This document shows, piece by piece, positions 12,401-23,168 of a stretch of 64,000 bases of DNA. Numbering within the stretch: position 1 is the stretch's first letter; each line of letters starts with the position of its first letter. Both the position numbers and the translations under genes were made by a program. The notes under the pieces are model-generated. The model worked only from the letters and a program-made list of their open reading frames with translations. It ran no database searches and was not told the origin of the DNA. Source of the stretch: Desmodesmus armatus (Eukaryota > Chlorophyta > Chlorophyceae > Sphaeropleales > Scenedesmaceae); assembly GCA_007449985.2 (NCBI GenBank), contig VIIQ02000595.1:248001-312000 (forward strand), given 5' to 3'.

Positions 12401-15400
12401 CAACCGCGGCTTTGTTTGATAAACAAGAGACAGCCATGGACAGTGATGCTACAGATGGTAAACAATGTTTTGATCACGTGCTACGGGTGTGAATTGGCCT
12501 AGAATGCAGGGATTTGTGCATTCCCAGAATCCCCAACAATAGCGTATGTCTGACTCTAGAGCTCCAGTGTGACAAGTGCCCCTATATTCTTATACATCAA
12601 GCTCAAGAACCAAAGACCCAGACGTCGATAGCAGCTCACCTGCAATGCGTGCCAGGTCCTGGCGCTGCTCTGCCATCTCCAGTGCAATCATCAGCTCCTG
12701 CCGCTTGTTCTGCAGGTGCCGTATTTTGTCAAGCCGCTCCTTCTCCTGCTTATACTTCATCAGCAGGGGGGTCAGCTTGTCCTCGAGGGCGGCCAACTCC
12801 TTCTGGACCTCAGCCAGCCGGGCCTGGGACAGACTGCACAGCACAGCACAGCACAGCAAGGCACAGCACGACACGGCACGGCAGCAGGGTTGGAGGGAAG
12901 ATGGCTGTCAGCATGGGTGGCTTAGCAGGGGCAACAGCAGGGGGAGCTGTAGGTGCGACGGAAGGGGCTGCAGTGTGTGTGTGTGTGGGGGGGGTACTCT
13001 GTCTACTAAGCCAGCCAACTATTTCTGGACATCAGCCAGCCGGCCTGAAACAGATTTCACAGCACATGATGGGACCATACAGCAGAAAGCAGAAGACATG
13101 ACTGACTGCTGGTCACAGAAGCTAAGGGTGATTGTCAGGGGCACAGAATGCCGCACACAAATTTCAAGCACCCCATCTGCAGTTGACTCACAGCCCTGCT
13201 GCTCCCTGCCCCCTGCCAAGCTACGCACAGCCCCAGCAAGCTGTCTGGTGCCTCCTGATGGCACCCTCCATGGCTACACTGCGCAAAAAAGCCAACTTTC
13301 AACTACGCAAAACCACACCGCATCACTATTTTGCCAACACACCCAGGCGGTTCTTGTGTGTCACTCACGGGTCTTTCTCCTTCTTGAGTGCCTGCTCCTC
13401 CACCTGCAGCCTCACACGCTGGCGCTCCAGGATGTCAATGTTCTCAGGCTTGCTGTCCAGCTGTACACGCACATTGCTGCACGCCTCATCCATCAGGTCA
13501 ATGGCCTGCACACAACCAGGAGGGAAAGCAGGTTTTGGGGGTTGGGGTTTGAGAAGGGGCATGTGAGAGTATTACCGCACCACAACAAGCACAATGATGC
13601 ATGCCTCAACCATCAGATCAATGGCCTGCACACAACGACAGCAGAAAGGGCAACAGTCAATTCACCCACTCACCTTGTCCGGCAGGAACCATGCGGTGAT
13701 GTATCGGTCTGACAGCACAGCGGCAGGTCAGTCTTTCAATCACGCGCTCACTCACTCACTCGCGCACTCGCCCATCCCCTCCCTCCCTCACTCACTCACC
13801 CACTCACCGCCCTCCTCCCCTCCACCCACCCACCTTATCCGGCAGGATGATGGCGGTGATGTATCGGTCCGACAGCTCAGTGGCAGCGCCTTACACACTC
13901 ACTCACTCAGCCATCCGCTTGGCTACTGGCCCACCCACTCACCCACCCACTCACCCACCCACACCCACTCTCTCACTCTCTTAGAATCACACACTCACCT
14001 TGTCTGGCAGGAATCGTGCGGTGATGTATCTGTCCGACAGCTCTGCCGCCACCACCAGCGCCCTGTCAGTAATGTGCACACCGTGGTGGTCCTCATACTT
14101 CTCCTTCAGCCCACGCAGGATCTGGATGGTGTCAGGCACACTGGGCTCACCAACAAACACCTGGGGACAGCACGCATGCCAGTAAAATGACAGAAAAATG
14201 ACGCATGACAACACAGTCAGCAGCTACACCTGTTTGACAAGGACTGGGCTTGTCCACATACATGTGGACAGCACGGTACGTAAGCCACACGCAGCATCGC
14301 GGCATTTGTGCGTGGTGTTGGTTGGTGGGGTGAGTGTGCGTGGTGTTGGTTGGTGTGGTGAGGGTTGGTGGGGTGAGTACATGTCTGCCACAGCAGGATC
14401 TGGATGGTGTCAGGACACTGGGCTCACCCACAAACACCTGGGGACAGTATGACACAAGTTGGACAGCGCAGGACATGTGAGCTTCAACACTGCAAGCAGC
14501 ATGTGAGTATTCGTTGGTAAGGTGAGTGCCCACAAAGCTGGCCGGCTTTGTGAGCGCACACCGCAGCATGGCCATGCTGCAATTTGAGAGACACTTAGCT
14601 CCCCCACATACACCTGAGCGGCACAAAATGACACACGACAAGATCAGAGTCAGCAGCCCCACCCAGCAAGAAGCTTCTGAGAGCAATTTCAGTCGGCAGG
14701 TTGGGCACAGCCACAGCAGAATATGGATGTCTCAACAATGCTGGGCTCGCCCACATACACCTGTGTACAAAGCCACAACCGCTGCTGTGACAGCATCACA
14801 CACATCGATAAATGACCATCTGATCAGTGCAGCAAGTGCAACCACAGCAGTGTCAGGAAAGTTAGCACACTTCCCTGCCAAATCCTGAGAAGACATGCTT
14901 CTACCTGGCCCTATGACCCCACACCAGCCTCCACACCCCCACTACCTCAGCCGTCGTCTGCACCACGTCCCTGTTTCCTACCCACTACATGTACCATGTG
15001 TCGAACACCTAGTGGGTGACAGGTAGCGGCACCATGTCAAAAGTCGCACATACCTGTTGGAAGCGCCTTTCGAATGCTGCGTCCTTCTCAATGTGCTGCC
15101 TGTACTCTGCCAGTGTGGTGGCACCAATGGTGCGCAGCTCACCACGAGCCAACATGGGCTTCAGCAGGTTGGCTGCATCCATGGCTCCCTCAGCCTGCAA
15201 ATCAGCACAGCACAGCACAGCACAGCAGCAGAAAGCATTTGTTACACAGCAGTTCAGCAGCGCAGCTGTGTAGCCAACTTGAAGCTGATGCGGCATCTGA
15301 TGGAACGGCAACAGACATCACTGTCAAGAGCTTGTTTGTTGCCCAGGGCATTAAGAATCATAAAGGGTAAACCCTCAACTCTAACCCTAAACCCTAGGGC

Positions 15401-18373
15401 ATTAGGACCTTGGCTGCAAGCCGCTTGGCTGTGCGCCTGCCACACTCTGTTGCCAGCCATGCTCGGAGACCTTCTGACTGCCGCACAGCCGCCATTGCTG
15501 TGCTTTGCAAGCTGCACAGCCAGGCACTGCTACCACGTACTTTGCCTGGCCCCACCAACGGTTGGGTCTCATGAATTTACAGGATGATGACATTGCCCTT
15601 CGCCGCCTTGGGGTTTAGGGTTTGGGGTTGACACCTTGCACAGTACGATGTATGCCCCAACCCCCTCGAGCTGCCACACAAAGCGGGCATACCCCTCCTT
15701 CAGGCTGCTGCGCAAGTGCTTGCACTCCTCCCCCTGAGCCCATAATCCTCACACCTCTCCCCCTTCTCAAACTGAAACCACACAGCCCTGGAAAGAAAAA
15801 CCCACCCCTAAACCAGTAATACTCACCTTGCCTGCCCCCAGCACCAGGTGTATCTCATCGATAAACAGGATGACCTTGCCCTTTGCCTCCTTCACTTCAG
15901 ACAGCACAGCCTTCAGCCGCTCCTCAAACTCCCCACGAAACTTTGCGCCCGCCACCAGTGCCCCCATGTCCAGCGCAATCAGGCGCACGCCTTGCAGGTT
16001 GACTGGAACATCATTCTTCACGATGCGCTGTGCGAGGCCCTCGGCAATGGCTGTCTTGCCCACGCCAGGCTCGCCGACCAGCACGGGGTTGTTCTTGGTG
16101 CGCCTGCAGGCGTAGAGAGCGGCACAGGAGTGAGGTGAGATGGGTGCAGCGATTGCGAGAGGTGGAAATGAAGTAAGGGGATGTAGCCCGTCCAAGAGAC
16201 CTTGGTGCGCTGACATGACAATTGTGTGGTTGTGGCTCTGCAGCAGGTGCATCTGTGAAGGTTTTGACAGGCTGTGCTCAGCATAGTACAACGCACGCCA
16301 TGCAACCAAAAGCTCTGCAGTGGGAAACATTGGTGCCCAAGGGGCAGAACTCTCACACTGCCAATCCCATTGATCAGTTGATGTCCCACAGCGCCCCGCA
16401 AGCTACAAACTGATCCTGTGCAGTCCCTCAGAGCCCTCCCACCCAGCAATCGCCCACCTCCTTCCATCCCAATTCCATCCATCTGTTGATCTATCCGGCC
16501 ACACACACAGCTGAGGTGATTTTGGCTACCATTCCAGGGGCGAAATAGTACGCCCAACATCCCTGCTGCTAAGACGTACCTGCTCAGGATGCGCACCACG
16601 CGCCTGATCTCCTCGTCCCTGCCGATGACTGGGTCCAGCCGGGCTGCCATTGCTGTCAGGTCGGTGCCGTATTTGGCCAAAGCCTCAAAGTTGGCATCAC
16701 CGCTGGCACTGTCAATCTTCTGGTCCTGCAGAATAGCAGCAGCACACACAATGCTTAGTGCAGGAGAGTGTGCGCAGTAACAAGTGAGTGTGCGTGGTAA
16801 AAGTGAGTGTGCACGATAACAAGCCTCAAAGTTGGCGTCACCACTGGTACTGTCAATCTTCTGGTCCTTTGGAACAGCAACAGGACATGCGATGCATGTA
16901 TCAGGAGAGTGGGCGCAATCACAAGTCAGTGTGTCGCAGCAGCTTTGAGATGTGTGTTAGTACGCCTAGCCATGTGTGCTTGCATTTGGAGCTTATGCAG
17001 CCCTTTGTCCTGCAGAGGTAAAGCTGAGTGTGTGTTTGACCCCATGCGTTCGTTGTGAATACAGGCGAGACGGGTGAGTTTGTGGATCTTTGGCCGCCAT
17101 GCATCAGGCCCTCAAGGCCACCCAGGATAGGGTCACAAGGGGATGACAATGCCTGGCCTCACCCACCAAAGCCCCATGCAGTGCGCGCACATCGTCAATG
17201 CTGGTTTGAGTAAGCCCTGCCGCTGCTAAGGCTGCAGAGTCAATGCAAGTCCCACATCACATGACCTTCCCTGCACACAAGCTTCAGGGCACTGCACCCC
17301 CATTACCCCCGCCCCCCTTACCTCTGGGCGCACGTCCTTGAGGGCGCTCTCAATGCTGTTCTTGGTGAGCCCAGCCTCCGCAACCGCAGCAGAGTCCCTA
17401 GATCAGTCCCATTTTGCACACGAGCTTCAGCCAGTGCACCCTCCTGCTGCAACCGTGAAGCCCCCCCCCCACCCCCCCACACACCCCACCACCACCCCCC
17501 TTACCTCTGGGCGCACGTCCTTGAGGGCGCTCTCAATGCTGTTCTTGGTAAGCCCAGCCTCCGCAATTGCAGCAGAGATCTCAAAGTCCCCCAGCAGCGC
17601 CGCCAGCAGTACATCGACACCCAGGTATGTGTCCCCCCGCTTCTTCTGGTCCTGCTGCGCCCTCTTCAGTACTGCTGAGAAGTCCTTGGAGGGGTAGACC
17701 TGGTCGGGTGCTGGGTTTATGAGCGGCAGGCGCACCAGGCGCTTGCGCAGGCAGCGGATGAGGCTGGCATATGTTTCGGCACCTGCGCGATGGGAAGGGA
17801 TGCGAGCAGCAGGGACGGCACACAGGGTGGTTCGAATCAGATTTGGGGAGTGGTGTTTGTTGCGTGGCAGGATCATCATGATGATATGATATGATGATAT
17901 CGGCCATATGATATGGTGTGGGTTACTTAATGCAAGTCATGCAGCTACTTGGGCCAGGCTCATAGGTGGGCCTGTAATTTTATCAGCATGCATGCAGAAC
18001 TCAGGGTGTGCAAGCTGCAGGAAGCGGAAAGGCCAGAGCCAGACCGTATGGGCCAGATGCAAGCAAACCCGTTTTCCGCAAGTGCCGATGAGCATCCCAC
18101 ATACACACTACTGGTGTGCTGCTGTGGCTGTAGAGGCCCTGTTGAATGTGGGAAGCCGGCAGCAAGCTTGAGCATGCACTTGGCAGTGGCAGCAGCAGCT
18201 GCAGCCTTACCTCCTGCCTTGACTGCTGACTGCTTCCCAATACCCTCTGGGTCCTCAAACATGGCGATGGCCAGATGCACTGGCGACAGCTGCTGGTGTG
18301 ATGATTCCTGCGCCAGCTCTGCTGCTGTCGCCAGGTACTGCTCCACCTTCTGTGTGAACTTGGCGTTTGCCAT
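9466..18373 (-). CDS. HSP101: HSP101/ClpB-type protein disaggregase, cytosolic form
   Basis: This is a hexameric AAA+ chaperone that threads aggregated protein through a central pore with the HSP70 system. Exons in gene order: 18211-18373, 17505-17782, 16580-16725, 15827-16103, 15054-15194, 13999-14160, 13369-13505, 12640-12833, 11908-12045, 11390-11640, 10900-11121, 10493-10654, 10011-10196, 9466-9753. They join to 2745 nt in one frame, 914 aa, against about 911 for plant HSP101. Domains: Clp N domain (about 1-150); first ATPase with Walker A GEPGVGKT (K212) and Walker B FIDEIH (D278, E279); coiled-coil middle domain (about 390-530); second ATPase with GPTGVGKT (K611), pore loop GYVGH (Y653) and FDEVEKAH (D677, E678); acidic tail [11 protein letters not shown]. 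The protein starts [17 protein letters not shown] with no transit peptide, hence a cytosolic or nuclear form. Several introns contain decayed copies of neighbouring exon ends. Confidence 0.97.
11998..12292. repeat. three copies of the start of HSP101 exon 9
   Basis: The true exon edge (block ccagcaggctgccgtact-gatgtctgc, about 11999-12050) is followed in the upstream intron by two diverged copies at about 12121-12172 and 12243-12292. Both copies keep the exon-start/acceptor junction (t|ctgc on the + strand), so they are decoy 3' splice sites. Period about 120 bp. Confidence 0.85.
13601..14780. repeat. copies of both edges of HSP101 exon 6 and of the start of exon 7
   Basis: The donor end of exon 6 (accttgtctggcaggaatcg at 13997) is copied at about 13673-13720 and 13832-13885. 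Its acceptor end, with ggatggtgtcagg and caccaacaaacacctgggga, is copied at about 14396-14456 and, more decayed, at 14585-14625 and 14705-14762. The start of exon 7 (catccatcaggtcaatggcc) is copied at 13601-13630. The gaps between the donor copies are filled with (ACTC)n-rich sequence at 13741-13835 and 13890-13985. All copies lie within introns. Confidence 0.85.
15360..15630. repeat. short telomere-like motifs in an HSP101 intron
   Basis: The intron between exons 4 and 5 contains aaccctcaactctaaccctaaaccctag at about 15368-15396 and the complementary sense ggggtttagggtttgggg at 15609-15626. The two clusters are in opposite orientation about 215 bp apart. They are degenerate CCCTAAA/TTTAGGG units like those at 3717-3787. 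Confidence 0.6.
16675..16875. repeat. duplicated start of HSP101 exon 3
   Basis: The block cctcaaagttggc-tcacc-ctgg-actgtcaatcttctggtcc at 16683-16726 (exon 3 and its acceptor) recurs at 16825-16868 in the upstream intron. The flanking gtgcgcagtaacaagtgagtgtgcgtgg-type sequence is also repeated. In the second copy the ctgcag acceptor has become ctttgg, so it is no longer a usable 3' splice site. Confidence 0.85.
17160..17582. repeat. three copies of the end of HSP101 exon 2 with its donor
   Basis: The terminal about 78 nt of exon 2 plus donor (ttac|ctctgggcgcacg, 17501-17580) is repeated at about 17327-17398 with only a few changes, donor included, and a third much more diverged copy lies at about 17163-17240. 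The spacer sequence (gcacac-agcttcag-c-a-tgcacc) is also shared between units, so the duplicated unit is about 170 bp and spans the exon end and part of the intron. Confidence 0.88.
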
Positions 18374-20067
18374 CGTGCCTGCTCCTTACTGATGCTGTTG
18401 CTGTTGTTGCTGCAGATGTGAAACGCCTGCATGCATACCAGGAAAGGGAACAGCAAGTTGGTCAACAACCTTCTGATAGTGGTAGTGTGCGAGATGGGAC
18501 TGCTTGGGGGACTTTACAGGTCTCCACCAAAATGTGAGTGTCACCAGCACTGCTGTACTGCTGTTGCGCGAGCATGGCTCCAAACCGAGGGACGCCTCAC
18601 CTGTTGGCTCACGAACAAAAGCTATTTTCACCAAGTGAACTCAGGGTATTTCCCTCCGCTGCAGCAGAAAAACTGACAACACTCTCTCCCGAAGGAATGC
18701 TCGCTTGCAGCTCCCTGTCTGGATATGCGTATATTAGGCGCGTTGAGACCTTGGAATGTTTGTGAACAAGTCGGGCTTATAGGCGCCCCAGGATCCGTTA
18801 ACAGTTGGCGTTTGATGGCGAATGATGACAAACCAGAACGATCTAGAAGCGTTGAGATTCATCTAGTGACGCCTCACCAGAAACCCCTAGAAGCTCCCAA
18901 GGACGACCATTGAAGGTATACTGTTGAGTTCATATCTGCCATCCGACTGCAACGATGCAATCAAGCACGTCATTGGAACCATGAACGTGGTGGGAACCAT
19001 GAACGTGATTGGGAACTGCCGTGTCACGTCGCAGAAGTGCACAATTACCAACGTAGAAAATGTGGAAGATCCCAAACTAAGACGTAACCGGAGTATAGGT
19101 GCTCAATGTCATGAACAGGTGTGCTGATGCTCCAGGGCGTGGAGGAGTCAGCCACCCCCAGTGCACGTGGAGGTGTCACCACCAGCAACAAGCCTCTGTT
19201 GGCGCGACATGCGCCAGCCAGGACAAGTGCTTCCTCGCGCCATTTCAAGGCGCTGTGCAGGCTGTTGGCCCAGGTGAGCAATGCTCAGCAATTGCACTGC
19301 CCTCAGCGCTACAGAACAAGTGGAATGAACAGCGCTGACGCGGACGCAGGCCCCCAAAATATGCCTGCAAAAGTAGTAGTGAAGTGCTCCAACGCATGCA
19401 CAAGCCTTGTGCCTCTGAAGGGCACAGCACAGCAGTGCCAGGGGAGACCACCTGCCAAGCATTCTACAAGCAACACCACCAATGGTTGCCACTAGTGTTT
19501 GTTTGCACTGCAGCCTGGAGGTAAGTGCAGTGCCAAGATGCAGCCACGATGTTCTGGGAACAAGCCCATATGAGGAGACCAGCATCATCCGTCACCAGCA
19601 TACACCCTGGGCCAGGGTGGGGAGCAAGGAAGAATCCATGCAAACATCACGAGATTTCGTGTAAGTCCTTCATACAGCAGCTGAGACAGCTGCTTGCAGC
19701 TCGTAGGGAGCTGTGTGAGATGATGCACAACCTCAAGCCTGCCTTGTTCTCCAAAGTCAAACCGGCACTGCCTCGGGCTGAGGCAAACAACAGCTTGCAA
19801 CAAGCTGGCCATGATCGTGGCCGTGTTCATACTGAGCTGCAGTCTGCACTCCCTGTGTCTGCAACCCCGCCCCATCTGCCAGCCAGACAGCAGACACCCC
19901 CAGTGCCAAATATACACACCCTCAACTGCACCCAGGATGCAACCGGCCGTATGACAATCAACGTCAAACAACTCGCCTTTGCAAGCAGGACTGATCAACG
20001 TCTAGGGACGACCCTCTGTAGTGAGCATGCTGTATGCTGCATTGACGCAGATCCCTGACGTCAACGA
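18374..20067. other. HSP101 5' region and 3' flank of the secreted-protein gene
   Basis: No coding similarity is seen. On the minus strand a ctgcag acceptor about 40 nt before the HSP101 ATG could mark a 5'-UTR intron. A direct repeat of gggaaccatgaacgtg- occurs at about 18975-19015. The + strand frame of 177 codons at 19525-20058 has no recognisable domain and overlaps the expected 3' UTR of the upstream minus-strand gene, so I do not call it. Confidence 0.45.
18725..18767. promoter_or_regulatory. candidate heat-shock element and TATA-like box of HSP101
   Basis: Positions 18753-18767 read gGAAtgTTtgtGAAc, three alternating five-base heat-shock units with one base off the nGAAnnTTCnnGAAn consensus. 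About 17 bp closer to the gene the minus strand reads TAATATAC (18729-18736), a TATA-like box. The order HSE then TATA, about 360 nt before the HSP101 ATG, is normal for a heat-shock promoter. Both are short motif matches without experimental support. Confidence 0.4.
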
Positions 20068-21640
20068 TCAGTAGTACTGATCAAGGTGCCTGTAGAATGT
20101 GATTTGAAGTGTGTTGTCACGCACCCAAGGCCTGCTGGCATCGATTGCTCCCACTGGGTTGGCACCTGCTGTGGTATCAAGCTCAAAGTAAGGCGTATAC
20201 TCGAAAGCTCCCTCGACAAACTTGTCTTTGCGGGGACCTGCCACAGCGGTAATCATGCCGTTGATCACTAGAGCTTCCCCAACATAAACGTCCTGCTGGC
20301 TTGGCCCGTTGTTGTAGCCTGCGGCTGCGGCGTTCACCCTTGAACGCGCAGCAGGCGTCCCAAGCGAGAGCGTCCCGCGTCGGCTGCGGATCAACTTGGC
20401 GCGCTGTGCAGCATCCTCCGCCGTTGCATTTCTGCCCCTTCGCGCCATGAGCCTGTTTGGCCAGATGGCCCCGCAGGTGGCGTCCTGATTGGTGTTGGAC
20501 TGTCCCCAAAAGCTGTAGGCAGCGTCAATGGAGTGCAGCGTCCCCTGGAGGGACAGCATCGACTTGTCGCACAGTGGGCCTCCGCACTGTTCAGTGTCCG
20601 AACTGAAGTAACAGGTGGCGGTTACTTGGCCAATGCGTGTCACACCGGTGCTGACTGGTAGTCCTGTTGTGTAAGTGCCAAACCAGTCGCACGTCCCCAT
20701 GCTTTTGATTGAGCCCCACAACCGGCTCCAGCCCAGCCCACCAGGTGAAGCATCACCTTCCCCATAGTCACCTTTCTTCCTGCAGCAGCTGAACTCGGAC
20801 CTACGGCAGCAAAAAAGGCAGCAGGCAATCCATACTGGATCAGGAACTGCGGGCTGCTTGTGGGGTAACTGCTGCTTCCAGCCGCACAACACTGAGTGTT
20901 GTCCGTGCGTGTGCTATCACAGCTTAGCAAAGCCATGGCCTGAAGTGCTTAGAGTCAGTCATCCTCAGGGCAAGGCGTGCTGCTGTCCCCAACAGTCTGC
21001 TGCTATACATTTGATTGCATCGTGCTGCAGGGCAGCGCTGCCTGTGGTCACATGGGGGTCTGCTGTCACAACGGCACCCTGCTGGACCAAACCTTGCACT
21101 GTGCGCAGGTGGTGTAAAACACTTAGCTTGATGACCAATGATACAACTTGTGTGTGCTGCATCTGCCTGATGAATGTCAGCACCCCAGACTCAGCACACT
21201 CAGTCAAGTGCGGTCACTCACGTCCACATGTCCGTGATGTCAATAGTGCCGTCATTGTACGTGCTGCAGTCCCTCCTCACGATCTCTTGCAGGCATACGT
21301 CATCTTCTTTGACTGCAAGGCATTGCTGCCCATACATATCCTGCGTGGTACCGTCCTGTGTGACAGTCTCCTCAGGGCTGATTGAAGCTGACACTGCACT
21401 GCTGCTGTTCTCAGGCGTGCTGTCGATGTCAGCCTCGTCAGAGGTACTAGTACCGCTGCTGCTGGTAGCTGCGTAGACATACTCGTCGCTGATGCCAGGC
21501 TGGTGGACGGAGGCGTGCTGCACATCTCCGTTGGATCCTGTGAGTTTGCCAAGAGGTCCAACAGGGACAGCTGCAACTTGTATGCTGAAGGCTACTCCTG
21601 CCACTACCAGCAGCAGCAATGCAGCACGGGCACGATACAT
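20068..21640 (-). CDS. predicted secreted protein of unknown function
   Basis: A two-exon model, 21222-21640 and 20068-20779, gives 376 aa in one frame. Exon 2 could instead begin at 20800, which keeps the phase and adds seven codons. The start MYRARAALLLLVVAGVAFS is a clear signal peptide, so the product enters the secretory pathway. Residues about 30-110 are Ser/Thr/Asp/Glu-rich and may be a glycosylated linker. The second half has spaced cysteines (TCDWF, TCYFSSDTEQCGG, LCDKS, TCGAIWP) and ends with a beta-rich stretch: EALVINGMITAV, EYTPYFELDT and the terminal DNTLQITFYRHLDQYY. The last part loosely recalls a dirigent-like or allene-oxide-cyclase-like barrel, but I cannot confirm this. 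Function is unknown; an extracellular or cell-wall role is inference from the signal peptide only. Confidence 0.7.
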
Positions 21641-22948
21641 CTTGGTGCTTTGGGTTGTTGAGCACCCCAGCAGTGGTGTCCGAAAGTGCTGAGTTTTAAT
21701 GGTAGTGTCGAGATTTGTTTTTCATCAATCAACGCTTGGCATGTGCAGCGTCAGCTCAGCAGGAAGAGGCAAAGACAGCACTGCATAGACTGGCACAGTC
21801 TGGACTGCATGCGCGAAATGAGTGCTGCATCTGAAACTCTTCTATGATATGTGATTGTGCATCGTGCCTTTGCGATTGCTTCTTCGACATTCTGCTTTGT
21901 TTCAGTGTACAGCCTGTCATTGTACGAGGGTGTAGTCAACGTTGCCCGCATCCCGTGTTGTGACCCAAGCACGCGTTAAGGAAGCAGCTCAAGCGTTTTT
22001 CAGTTGCGTGTAGATGCACGGGGCGCTCAGGTCTTCCGTTGGATAAGGCCCGTTCGTGTTTCCATCCTGATGGCTCTGCTGGTGGAAACAAACTCCACCC
22101 GGACTAGGCATGCTTCAGAGCGTTCTAGTATAAGTTAATCAACCACGTGGTGCAGCGTGCAGGGCTGCCACGTGCTGTAGGATCTGATAACCTTCATCCA
22201 CTCCCGCCCTCAACCTACACACCATGACAAGCTGCAAGGGAGGCTGTCACACAGCGGCAGAGTTACAACAATAAGAGTAAGACGAATTGCAAGCCCAGGC
22301 TGGATGCTGAACACAATCCGAACACATCTAGCTTGAGGACAATCAGTGGATGGCACCATTCACACCACAGCAGCTGGACGCCCTGCAGCAGACATATGTA
22401 TGGCTACATGCATGGCCTGGCTTCACCATGGTAGACCTTTGCATCTGCACCAGCACACCGCTGTTGACCGCTGCATGGATTTCATGAGGGTCTCTGCCAC
22501 CGTGCACCCTCAGATGCCCGGCCTTCAAGGCGCAGCACTGCTGGCCGGTCTCAATGAGATCGTGGCGACTGAGATGCAGCCACACACACTCCTCAACCCA
22601 AGCAGAACACCTGGCAAGTCTGCACATGTCTCCCCTCTGCGGCGCCCTCACTGCCACACAGGATACTGCAGGTCATCCTAATGCTGCACTACACACAGGC
22701 TGCCACCAACACCGCAGCCCTGCAAGCGGCTAAACCACCAAGAAGGAGACATGTGGAGACCTCTCAATCCCCAACAGCCGTCCAATCCTGCATTACCTCA
22801 CGTCACCACATCAAACCCCTGCCACCGCCACTGCCACTACGACAATTGCAAAACAGAGCCGTACATGCACATCACACCGGCTGTGAGGCCTATAGCTCAA
22901 AGGCCCCGCAGGATTAGTCATACCATTAGTCACACCATTGCTGCTCCC
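21641..22948. other. intergenic region between secreted-protein gene and CSN6
   Basis: This holds the promoter side of the secreted-protein gene and the 3' flank of CSN6 (both minus strand). No protein similarity is seen; the 111-codon + frame at 22346-22681 is His/Thr-rich and looks fortuitous. A CACGTG core is present near 22146. The interval 22250-22330 is comparatively A-rich. Confidence 0.4.
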
Positions 22949-23131
22949 TCACATGCCGTACATAGATGCCATCATCATGCCCCCGGAGCCCCCGCCCCTG
23001 CCCCGCCGCCCTGTGCGCTCAAAGGCCACCCCAAACTTGTCTGTCAGCTCTGACAGCCCGTTGAGGCTCTGCGTCACACCAGCCAGCAGCAGCGTCGCCA
23101 ACGTGTCATTGTACTCTACCAGGTACTCCCT

Positions 23132-23168
<37 letters not shown>

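Noticed and set aside
17327..17398. Alternative end of HSP101 exon 2
   Set aside because: The product without the copy matches the family at every position and in length; the copy lacks an acceptor.
19525..20058. 177-codon + strand frame
   Set aside because: No recognisable domain; lies where the 3' UTR of the secreted-protein gene is expected.
22346..22681. 111-codon + strand frame downstream of CSN6
   Set aside because: Low-information His/Thr composition, no recognisable domain and no splice context.
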